Shown here in pieces: positions 52,478 to 64,000 of a DNA stretch of 64,000 nucleotides. This stretch comes from JAZGGS01 sp963714405 (lineage in GTDB: Bacteria; Bacteroidota; Ignavibacteria; Ignavibacteriales; Ignavibacteriaceae). Below the pieces are notes generated by a model. It had not been told where the DNA came from. It was given only the letters and a program-made list of their open reading frames with translations, and did not search any database. The position numbers and the translations under genes are program-made. Location of the stretch: assembly GCA_963714405.1 (NCBI GenBank), contig CAVQOH010000006.1, forward strand, positions 744,001-808,000. Reading direction: 5' to 3'. The number at the start of each line of letters is the position of its first letter. Positions within the stretch are counted from its first letter, which is position 1.

Positions 52478-54906
52478 AACAAACCTCTCCTTTTTGCAAT
52501 AAAATTTGTTGATATACTAGCGAACACCACTACAGATATAGAGCTAACCGGCATAAGAATAGCTGCAACAATTGGTGATAATAATCCCTGAACAGCAAAT
52601 GCTAACCCAACCACATTATATAAAAATGAAATAGTAAAACTAAGAAAAATTATTTTAATGCTAGTTTTGCAAAACCTGATAAATTTTGGCAATAAAGTGA
52701 ATTTTTCAGCATCTAAAATTGCATCACTTGCGGGAGAGAAACTTCCTGTATCATCTGTTACGGCTATACCAACATCACTTTGCTTTAATGCTCCTGCATC
52801 ATTTAATCCATCACCAATCATTAAAACTTTTGCTTTCGCAGTTTGAAGATTTTTTATGTACATAAGTTTATCCTGCGGAGATTGATTAAAGAATAATTGA
52901 GATTCGTTCTTAAAAAATTTCAATAGATTTTGTTTCTCGCCTTTATTATCACCTGAGAGTAACGAAAGATTATACTTTTTATTGAACCAATTTATTGTTT
53001 CGCCAATTCCATTTCTGTATAAATTTGATATTTCAAAATAGCCGAGTATTTCATCATCAATCGAGAGAAATACTCTTGTTGAATAAGTTTCTTCGTTTTT
53101 ATTAGTTGAAGGGATAAAAGAATCTTCTGCAATTGTGCGTACAAATTTTTCCGCACCTATTTTTATTGTATTCCCAAACACAATTCCTTCCAAACCTTCG
53201 CCTGTTAATTCATTAAAATTAGTTACAGGATAAAGTTCATCACCTTCCAATGAAGAATAAATTTTTTTGCTTAATGGATGAATCGAATTATGAGCAAGTG
53301 ACTTTACTATTTTCTGTTCATGGTAGTTTAATATTTTACCGTTAAATATTAAATCCGAATTACCTGCTTTCGTAAGAGTTCCTGTTTTATCAAATACAAC
53401 TGTATCCACTCGTCCCATTTCTTCAATTGCAGAAATGTTTTTTACAAAAAACTTATTCTTTCCAAAAATTCTAAGGGTATTGCCAAGTGTAAATGGTATT
53501 GATAAAGCAAGTGCGCATGGGCAAGCAACTATTAAAATTGATGTAAAAACGTTTACTGCTTTTCCTGCACTTGCTGGAAACCAGAATAATGTTGCTGCAA
53601 ATGCAATGATCAAAATAACTAATGTAAAATATTTGCTTACTACATTAGAAATATGAGTAAAATCACTTTCTGATTTTTTAGTGAAAATATCATTGTTCCA
53701 TAGCTGTGTAAGATAGCTTTGTGATACTTTTTTAATAATCTCTAGTTCTATTATTCCGCCTATTTGTCTCCCGCCTGCATAAACTAATTCACCAGAAACC
53801 TTTTTAACAGCTTTAGATTCGCCGGTGACAAAGCTGTAATCAATTTTTCCATTTCCATTAAACAATATTGAATCAGCGGGAATGATTTCATTTTGCCTAA
53901 CGAGTATTCTATTTCCAATCATCAACTTAGATAAAGGTATCGCACTTTCTTTTCCATCTTTTTTTATAATTACAGACAAGGGGAAAAATGATTTATAATT
54001 CCTTTCGAAATTCATTGCACCATAAGTTTTTTCCTGGAAGAGTTTTCCTATTAATAAGAAAAAAACCAACCCGGTGAGGGAATCAAAATAACCAGCACCT
54101 GTTGCGCTTATTATTTCGTATGTACTTCTTATAAATAAAACTACAATTCCAAGAGAAATAGGAAAATCAATATTGATAATATTTTTTTTTAATCCTTTAA
54201 TAGCTGAACCAAAGTACTCCCATGATGAATATAAAAAAACCGGAATTGAAAGAAATAAGTTTACATATAGGAAGAACCGTTTTAGCAATGCATCCGATAA
54301 ATCTATACCAAGATATTCGGGGAAGCTTAGTAACATAATATTTGCAAAACAAAATCCCGCAACACCTATACGATAATAAAGTGAGGTTCTGGTTTTATTA
54401 TCAGGTAATTTATCTTCGCTGTCTAATAATATTTGCGGTTCATAACCGATTGAGGCAAGAAGTTCAACTAACTCTCTTAAACTTAGTTTCTCATTGTTGA
54501 ATGTGATTGTAAGCTTCTTTTTTAAAAAATCAACCTGTGAGCTGGTTACAGAAAGATTAATTTTATACAGATTTTCAAGCAGCCATATGCAGGAACTGCA
54601 ATGAATTTGCGGAATATCAAAAGTAACTTTAGTTAGATTTCCCTCACTAAAATCAATTATTTGATGAGCAATCTGTAAATCATTTAGGTATTCAAATTTT
54701 GTTTTATTTATTATTGATGGAGAAATGCCCGGATTATCATCAAGTGTATAATAGTTGCAAAGTTTATTTTCATCAAGTATTTCAAAAACAGTTTTACAAC
54801 CGTTGCAGCAAAAATATTTCTCACTAATATTAATTGAAGTATCACTGCACAAATCACCACAATGATAACATTCAGTTTTTTGCTTTATTTCTGGCTGGCT
54901 GCTCAC
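52474..54906 (-). CDS. ccoI: Copper-transporting P-type ATPase of the cbb3 operon
   Basis: 810 residues. The N-terminal cysteine-rich domain (CYHCGDLC, CCNGCKTVF) is the CcoI-type metal-binding extension, followed by a heavy-metal-associated domain with HCSSCIWLLENL. Eight membrane segments enclose the CPC transport motif (VACPCALALS), the TGES loop (FVTGESKAV), the phosphorylation site DKTGTLT and the hinge MIGDGLNDAGALKQSDVG. CcoI/FixI exports copper for cbb3 oxidase assembly. GTG start. It is the first gene of the cco operon and its stop overlaps ccoS. Confidence 0.95.
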   Translation of the reverse strand: MSSQPEIKQKTECYHCGDLCSDTSINISEKYFCCNGCKTVFEILDENKLCNYYTLDDNPGISPSIINKTKFEYLNDLQIAHQIIDFSEGNLTKVTFDIPQIHCSSCIWLLENLYKINLSVTSSQVDFLKKKLTITFNNEKLSLRELVELLASIGYEPQILLDSEDKLPDNKTRTSLYYRIGVAGFCFANIMLLSFPEYLGIDLSDALLKRFFLYVNLFLSIPVFLYSSWEYFGSAIKGLKKNIINIDFPISLGIVVLFIRSTYEIISATGAGYFDSLTGLVFFLLIGKLFQEKTYGAMNFERNYKSFFPLSVIIKKDGKESAIPLSKLMIGNRILVRQNEIIPADSILFNGNGKIDYSFVTGESKAVKKVSGELVYAGGRQIGGIIELEIIKKVSQSYLTQLWNNDIFTKKSESDFTHISNVVSKYFTLVILIIAFAATLFWFPASAGKAVNVFTSILIVACPCALALSIPFTLGNTLRIFGKNKFFVKNISAIEEMGRVDTVVFDKTGTLTKAGNSDLIFNGKILNYHEQKIVKSLAHNSIHPLSKKIYSSLEGDELYPVTNFNELTGEGLEGIVFGNTIKIGAEKFVRTIAEDSFIPSTNKNEETYSTRVFLSIDDEILGYFEISNLYRNGIGETINWFNKKYNLSLLSGDNKGEKQNLLKFFKNESQLFFNQSPQDKLMYIKNLQTAKAKVLMIGDGLNDAGALKQSDVGIAVTDDTGSFSPASDAILDAEKFTLLPKFIRFCKTSIKIIFLSFTISFLYNVVGLAFAVQGLLSPIVAAILMPVSSISVVVFASISTNFIAKRRGLL

Positions 54907-55077
54907 TTTAAAACTATTAATGCAAATAAATGGAAATGAACTTACCGGTTTGGTTTAAAAATTTAGATGTGAATATAATAATAATTTATTCTTTAAAGAA
55001 GATTGTTTTGTCCGAATAAAATTATTAACGGAAGAAACTGTTTTGTAAAAGGAAGGAATATAGTTTAAAATAAAAAT

Positions 55078-55189
55078 TGGCGACTACCTACTCTCCCACC
55101 CGGCTGCCCGAGCAGTACCATCGGCGTGCAGGGTCTTAACTACTCTGTTCGAAATGGGAAGAGGTGTATCACCCTGGCTATAGTCACCA
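55078..55189 (-). rRNA. 5S ribosomal RNA
   Basis: About 110 bases at the end of the rRNA operon. On the minus strand it starts TTGGTGACTATAGCC, has CCCATTTCGAACAG and GATGGTACTGC, and closes with GTAGGTAGTCGCCAA pairing with the start. A T-rich stretch (TTTTTATTTT) follows and may act with the terminal stem as terminator. Ends are approximate. Confidence 0.92.
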
Positions 55190-55273
55190 AAAATCAAAAA
55201 TTCAAAAAATATGAAAGATGAAAGAGAAGAGCCAAAAACAATAAGAAAACAAATCTGTGAATAAAAATTTAAT

Positions 55274-58283
<3,010 letters not shown>

Positions 58284-58394
58284 AAAATTTTTATTCACAG
58301 AATTAGAATTGTATTCTTTAGTTATTATTTTTAGGCTCAGTAAAACTCTTTTCCAAACAAATAACAGTTTGGAAATTTGTTTTTACTCTTTCAA

Positions 58395-58408
58395 TCTTTC
58401 AAAGAACA
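58395..58408 (-). promoter_or_regulatory. boxA-like antitermination element before 23S
   Basis: TGTTCTTTGAAAGA on the minus strand, about 110 bases before the 23S start. The identical 14 bases occur in the 16S leader (60381-60394). A copy before each large rRNA is the arrangement expected for NusB/S10-dependent antitermination. Confidence 0.6.
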
Positions 58409-58435
58409 AAAATCACCAATTAAATTGATGAATTG

Positions 58436-58508
58436 TGGAGCTAATCGGGCTCGAACCGATAACCTCCGCCTTGCAAGGGCGGCGCTCTCCCAATTGAGCT
58501 ATAGCCCC
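58436..58508 (-). tRNA. tRNA-Ala (TGC)
   Basis: 73 bases in the 16S-23S spacer. Cloverleaf with acceptor GGGGCTA / TAGCTCC, including the G3-U70 wobble that marks alanine tRNAs, anticodon TGC in CCTTGCAAGG, and T-loop GGTTCGAGCCC. The 3' CCA is not encoded. Confidence 0.95.
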
Positions 58509-58564
58509 TTATCGTTAAATAAGGGTTATCGGCTAATATCTATACTTATTAACACGCCCTTTTG

Positions 58565-58638
<74 letters not shown>

Positions 58639-58758
58639 AGTTTTAGACAAGAAAAAATCATCCTAAGTTATAAGATGACTATCTGGCCCAAGCATCAGTA
58701 CAAATAAGAACAAAAAAGAGTGAGCTGCCAGCAAAAAACAAGTTTAAACCTGATTACT

Positions 58759-60297
<1,539 letters not shown>

Positions 60298-60380
60298 GTA
60301 AATAAAAAAGTGTTTGTAATCTTGGCGATGTTTCGCTGGGTTAAAACCAATTAATTGACTGGCTTTAAAATTTTGCTCAC

Positions 60381-60394
60381 TCTTTCAAAGAACA
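60381..60394 (-). promoter_or_regulatory. boxA-like antitermination element in the 16S leader
   Basis: TGTTCTTTGAAAGA on the minus strand, about 85 bases before 16S, identical to the copy before 23S (58395-58408). Just upstream the leader can form the hairpin CCTCCA-TTTT-TGGAGG (60402-60417). Confidence 0.6.
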
Positions 60395-60423
60395 ATTAAA
60401 ACCTCCAAAAATGGAGGGCTGTA

Positions 60424-60452
60424 AATTTAAATTCTTAAATCACTAAAGTCAA
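60424..60452 (-). promoter_or_regulatory. rRNA operon promoter P2
   Basis: Minus strand: TTGACT (60452-60447), 17 bases, TAAATT (60429-60424). Transcription would start about 120 bases before 16S, directly at the leader hairpin. Confidence 0.55.
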
Positions 60453-60531
60453 GAGAAGTTAATCATTTTTAAAAAACTACTCTTTATTTTACTTCAGTTT
60501 TCATCAATTTTAAATATAAAACAGAATTGTA

Positions 60532-60559
60532 AATATATACTTAAATAATTAAATGTCAA
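60532..60559 (-). promoter_or_regulatory. rRNA operon promoter P1
   Basis: Minus strand: TTGACA (60559-60554), 16 bases, TATATT (60537-60532), starting 13 bases past the SLBB gene stop. Together with P2 it forms a tandem pair, a usual layout for rRNA operons. I see no terminator between the SLBB gene and these promoters. Confidence 0.55.
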
Positions 60560-60571
60560 GTTTAAAATTAA

Positions 60572-62008
60572 CTATTTCACAATATTCAAAATAGCCAGTA
60601 GTATTGCAGTAACACTAGCGAGCAAACTTACATATACCGAGTATTCTAAAACATATGATCTAAAGGTTCGCAGAACTTGCTTCGGAACATATAAATAGTC
60701 TCCCTCCTCTATATTAACTACATTTTCAATTGGGGAAATCCAAGATCTAGAACCTCCTTTAATGACCATAATTTCATCCTCTTCGGCCAAGTCTCCCATC
60801 CCGCCAGCTTCATTCAAATAATATTTGTAATTTTTTCCATCAACTAAGTTAACATGACCAGGACGAGCAACTTGACCAAATACATATACTGAATTTCTTA
60901 TTTCCGGTATTATTATAACATCACCATCTTTTACAGTATAATTTGCTATATCAGATTCTGGATCGTTCATTTTGGTAAAATCCAATGAGCTGCCCTCTGT
61001 CAATACTCTTAATTGATTTTCCATAAAAAAGTATGTTGAATCTTCAGGATAAACGTTTGACATCCTGAACATAAGCAGAGCTTCTAAATTTACAATAGTA
61101 TTTCTGAATTGAATGTTTTCAAGATCGGGTTGCTCTGCAAGTCTAATCCCATATTGCTTTTCGAGAAATATTGCCAAACTGTTGCCAGTATATAATTTAG
61201 CTCTTTTTAATGAGGCCCTTTCTGTAAATCCACCTGCAGAATTAATTACATCATAAATGCGTGTGTTGTTTTTTGTAACTGGAATTTTTCCCGGTGACTT
61301 AACTTCACCCAAGATTAATACCTGGAATTTTCGTTTTTGTGTTTCCAATACCTTTATTCTAAGCTGATCACCTCTGTTTAAAGCAATATCCTCATTAATG
61401 CTAACTTTAAATTTAGTCTGATCAAGTCCATCATACGACAACCTGGTTATTTCAACACTATCTACATTTTCATAAGCAGGATTGATACCACCGGCAAGTT
61501 CAATTATATCGCTTAAGTGATCTCCTTCTACGTAATAAAACCATCCAGGTGAATGAACAGCTCCGGAAATGGAAATAAAATTTGTTGCAATATCGTACGG
61601 TGGAAAAATTATAACATCATCATTTTTTAAATAAGGATTATTAACAAAATCTCCGTTCAATCTGAATTTTTGTAAATCTATAATAAATTCTTCACCAGTG
61701 ATTCTTTTAAGTTTAATACCTCTTAATGAAAAATGTGAAACCTGATCTTTTGACTTTCTATAAATTTCCGGATCATTTGTGGTTCTTAGTGTAAGATCAA
61801 CAGCTTCGTTGTACAACCGCGTGATGAATTCATCTAATCTTTCAGTCATCAAGGCTGGAAAGGTACCTTTGAATGGAAAGGTCCCCCCTACTGTTACGCT
61901 TATTGTTGTATAATTTAGCAATGAATTATTTTTAAGGTTTTCATTTAAAACTTGAGATAATGCTAAACCATTAAGGATGAGGAATAAAATTAATATTTTT
62001 TTTATCAT
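60572..62008 (-). CDS. SLBB-domain polysaccharide export protein with C-terminal membrane helix
   Basis: 478 residues. A signal peptide (about 1-19) is followed by repeated SLBB-type units: VTVGGTFPFKGTFPALM, ISISGAVHSPGWFYYVEGD, LGEVKSPGKIPV and VFGQVARPGHVNLVDGKNY, each preceding a DxIxxAGG-like helix. The last 25 residues (VYVSLLASVTAILLAILNIV) form a membrane helix. I see no lipobox and no clear polysaccharide-export N-domain of the Wza type. It probably takes part in exporting the surface polysaccharide through the outer membrane. It follows rfbB by 38 bases. Confidence 0.8.
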   Translation of the reverse strand: MIKKILILFLILNGLALSQVLNENLKNNSLLNYTTISVTVGGTFPFKGTFPALMTERLDEFITRLYNEAVDLTLRTTNDPEIYRKSKDQVSHFSLRGIKLKRITGEEFIIDLQKFRLNGDFVNNPYLKNDDVIIFPPYDIATNFISISGAVHSPGWFYYVEGDHLSDIIELAGGINPAYENVDSVEITRLSYDGLDQTKFKVSINEDIALNRGDQLRIKVLETQKRKFQVLILGEVKSPGKIPVTKNNTRIYDVINSAGGFTERASLKRAKLYTGNSLAIFLEKQYGIRLAEQPDLENIQFRNTIVNLEALLMFRMSNVYPEDSTYFFMENQLRVLTEGSSLDFTKMNDPESDIANYTVKDGDVIIIPEIRNSVYVFGQVARPGHVNLVDGKNYKYYLNEAGGMGDLAEEDEIMVIKGGSRSWISPIENVVNIEEGDYLYVPKQVLRTFRSYVLEYSVYVSLLASVTAILLAILNIVK

Positions 62009-62046
62009 CGCTTTAAAATTCCTTTTTAAAAATCACTAATATTAGT

Positions 62047-63060
62047 TTACCGCTGATTATATTGAGTTTCATAGTATTTTTGATATTCACCTGAAATAAT
62101 TCTTAACCACCATTTCTTATTATTTAAAAACCATTCAATAGTATTCGATATTGCCTCTTCAAATGAAAAAACCGGTTCCCAACCCAATTCATTATTTATT
62201 TTTGATGAATCAATTGCATATCTCTTATCATGACCAGGCCTGTCTTTCACAAATTCAATCATTTCTTCTGATTTACCTAATTTTTTAAGTATAAGTTTAA
62301 CGATTTCAATATTGGGCATTTCTTTGCTTGCACCAATATTGTAAATCTCACCGATTTTTCCTTTTTCAAAAACCAATTTAATTGCTTTGTTATGATCTAT
62401 CACAAAAATCCAGTCTCTTATATTCAGTCCATCACCATAAACAGGTAATTTTTTATTATTTAAAGTATTAATAATCATAAGAGGGATGAGCTTTTCTGGA
62501 AATTGATATGGGCCATAATTATTTGAACATCTTGTTATAACTACAGGCACGCCGTAAGTATGATGAAAAGCCATTGCCATCATATCAGCAGAAGCTTTAC
62601 TTGCAGCATATGGACTGTTTGGATGAAGAGGAGTTTCTTCTGTAAATAATCCTTCTGCACCCAAACTGCCATAAACTTCATCTGTAGAAATTTGTATAAA
62701 CTTTTTAACATGAAACTTGCGAGCAGCTTCCAATAAAACATTTGTACCGAGTACATTTGATCTGAAAAATATTTCTGAACCAAGTATACTTCTATCAACA
62801 TGTGATTCAGCAGCAAAATTTATAATATATTCAATATCATAAAGTTGAAAAATAGAATTGACTAATTCGGTATTCGTTATATCACCTCTAACAAATTTGT
62901 AATTCTTTTTTCCTTCAGAAGAAACAAGGTTTTCAAGATTTCCAGCATAAGTAAGTTTATCAAGATTTATAATTTTATAATCGTTTTTTTCATCAAGAAT
63001 ATGGTTGATGAAATTACTTCCTATAAATCCTGCACCACCTGTTACTAAAATATTCTTCAT
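62047..63060 (-). CDS. rfbB: dTDP-glucose 4,6-dehydratase
   Basis: 337 residues, extended SDR. NAD-binding ILVTGGAGFIGSNFI, NFAAESHVDRSI, the catalytic TDEVYG and YAASKASAD (Y-x3-K), and TRCSNNYGPYQFPEKLIP are all present. It makes dTDP-4-keto-6-deoxyglucose, the precursor of rhamnose and other deoxysugars in surface polysaccharides. rfbA, C and D are not in the window. It lies three bases after the outer-membrane protein gene and 38 before the SLBB gene, so the three form an operon. It likely supplies the island at 21-35 kb. Confidence 0.95.
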   Translation of the reverse strand: MKNILVTGGAGFIGSNFINHILDEKNDYKIINLDKLTYAGNLENLVSSEGKKNYKFVRGDITNTELVNSIFQLYDIEYIINFAAESHVDRSILGSEIFFRSNVLGTNVLLEAARKFHVKKFIQISTDEVYGSLGAEGLFTEETPLHPNSPYAASKASADMMAMAFHHTYGVPVVITRCSNNYGPYQFPEKLIPLMIINTLNNKKLPVYGDGLNIRDWIFVIDHNKAIKLVFEKGKIGEIYNIGASKEMPNIEIVKLILKKLGKSEEMIEFVKDRPGHDKRYAIDSSKINNELGWEPVFSFEEAISNTIEWFLNNKKWWLRIISGEYQKYYETQYNQR

Positions 63061-63063
63061 AAA

Positions 63064-63789
63064 TCAGAAAGAGAAAAATCCAATAAAAATACCTGATTGA
63101 ACAAATAATGCATTTCCACTAAACTCAGAAGGGACCCCCTCCAGTGGTTTATCATTATCCACAGTCCATGCATCACCAAATGTAAGTTGATAACCTACTC
63201 CTAAACGCAATACAACAAAACGGTAAACAGGCCAATCAAGGTTTAAAGTAGGAGTAAGCATCCAATAGCTGTTATTCATAACAGTATTAGTACTGTTTGA
63301 TTCTTCATCTTCATATTCCTGCCAGATATTTTGCCAGTTAAAGCTACCGCTATTACTAAAAATATTTAAGGTCATCGTTCCAGCACCAATTGAAGCACCT
63401 ACAGAAACTCCAAAATCTTTAACAAAGGGAATAGTATATTCAACTGTTAGACCACCACCGCCAAGTCTATAAAGAACTTCCCGATTAACATTTCCAATAG
63501 TAAGTGTTGAAGATGTTGTTCCGCTAAAACCCATGCCTCCAACTCTTAAATACTTCACAAAACCGATGTAAATAAATCCTCCAATTCCTGAAGAATACAA
63601 TCCGCTCGTATTTAATTCAGGCATTTCTATGTTATTCATCTGTAAATTAATTGGGTCAAGATCTGGCATATACCAACCGGGCACATAACCTATCCCACCG
63701 CCAAATGGTGCATCAAAATATTTATTTTCTTGTGAAAATGATGCAAAGGTTGAAAGAAAAAAAATTAAAATTGTAAGTAGAGATCGCAT
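63064..63789 (-). CDS. Exported beta-barrel-like protein of unknown function
   Basis: 241 residues from the ATG at 63789, chosen because a signal peptide (MRSLLTILIFFLSTFASFSQ) starts there and AAGAG stands seven bases before; the frame is open 22 codons further upstream without a signal. The body is glycine- and aromatic-rich with alternating strands (GGGIGYVPGWYMPDL, GIGGFIYIGFVKYLRVGG) and ends in GIFIGFFSF, a terminal aromatic strand typical of outer-membrane barrels. I do not recognise the family. It is tightly linked to rfbB, which suggests an envelope role. Confidence 0.65.
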   Translation of the reverse strand: MRSLLTILIFFLSTFASFSQENKYFDAPFGGGIGYVPGWYMPDLDPINLQMNNIEMPELNTSGLYSSGIGGFIYIGFVKYLRVGGMGFSGTTSSTLTIGNVNREVLYRLGGGGLTVEYTIPFVKDFGVSVGASIGAGTMTLNIFSNSGSFNWQNIWQEYEDEESNSTNTVMNNSYWMLTPTLNLDWPVYRFVVLRLGVGYQLTFGDAWTVDNDKPLEGVPSEFSGNALFVQSGIFIGFFSF

Positions 63790-63955
63790 ATAAAACTCTT
63801 TTTGATAATTTATAAATTTAGCAAAGGCATTAGGTAAATCCAAAGAAATAAGCAACTGAATAATTTATTCAACATCTTCGCAAAGATATTTATTTGCAAA
63901 TAATTCTTTAAGGCATTTATAAAGTATTATAAGAATTGATAATTAACAGATTCAC

Positions 63956-64000
63956 TTATTCGGTTGGTTCTAAAGCTCTAACAACAATCACCCCTGAATC
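63956..64000 (-). CDS. Possible C-terminal end of a gene entering from the right
   Basis: The last 45 bases read DSGVIVVRALEPTE and a TAA stop on the minus strand, in a frame open to the window edge. The codon choice looks like coding sequence, but 14 codons are too few to be sure. Confidence 0.3.
   Translation of the reverse strand, partial: DSGVIVVRALEPTE

Noticed and set aside
54907..55077. Search for an FNR-type site (TTGAT-N4-ATCAA) before the cco operon
   Set aside because: No acceptable match is present, so oxygen control of the operon is not claimed.
63881..63888. TATCTTTG on the minus strand, a match to the -7 consensus, before the outer-membrane protein gene
   Set aside because: No -33 partner at a suitable distance; a single 8-base match in A+T-rich DNA is weak evidence.

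Overview
The window is about 64 kb of a low-GC genome, rich in A and T outside the rRNA genes. It most likely comes from the Ignavibacteria or a close relative in the Bacteroidota/Chlorobi group. The evidence is combined: type IX secretion sorting domains (one with the motif NYPNPFNPS), a PorV/PorQ-type barrel, a GWxTD protein, a DUF3098-like protein, a fused ccoNO oxidase gene, and promoter elements of the Bacteroidetes type (TAnnTTTG). The genus cannot be fixed from the sequence. Nearly everything lies on the minus strand; the exception is a plus-strand block at 35.5-38.5 kb. I see no insertion sequence, prophage or CRISPR array.

Region by region. 1-12.7 kb is an envelope block: a GT9 glycosyltransferase cut by the window edge, an LpxL-type acyltransferase, a GWxTD protein, a PorV-like barrel, a 1202-residue exported protein, a TonB-dependent receptor, and an Asp-box protein with a type IX sorting domain. 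13.0-21.3 kb is housekeeping: thioredoxin, a FabL-like reductase, dnaE, dut, a flippase, a YbgC-like thioesterase and accA. 21.3-35.3 kb is a surface-polysaccharide island: chain-length regulator, glycosyltransferases, flippase, polymerase, a phosphoglycosyl transferase, and a GT2 protein fused to a degenerate phosphoglycosyl transferase. These genes are closely spaced and appear to be transcribed from the Wzz-like gene towards accA.

35.4-38.5 kb (plus strand) holds two successive promoter / structured RNA / T-tract modules. They are placed before a small helical protein and before an operon of a DUF3098-like protein, an orphan EutN/CcmL shell protein and dprA, which carries a frameshift; a methyltransferase follows. 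This is the most unusual part of the window. 38.5-43.8 kb carries rarA, a DivIC/FtsB-like gene, ddl, a class II aldolase, an oxidoreductase and metF. 43.9-54.9 kb carries a penicillin-acylase family enzyme and a complete cbb3 oxidase operon, ccoI-S-NO-Q-P-G-H plus a SafE-like membrane protein. In it ccoS seems to start with ATA.

55.1-60.3 kb is a full rRNA operon (16S, tRNA-Ile, tRNA-Ala, 23S, 5S) with two candidate promoters and repeated boxA elements. 60.6-64 kb carries a second polysaccharide group: an outer-membrane protein, rfbB and an SLBB export protein. It probably serves the island at 21-35 kb, supplying dTDP-sugar and the export channel. All assignments come from motif reading, without database searches.
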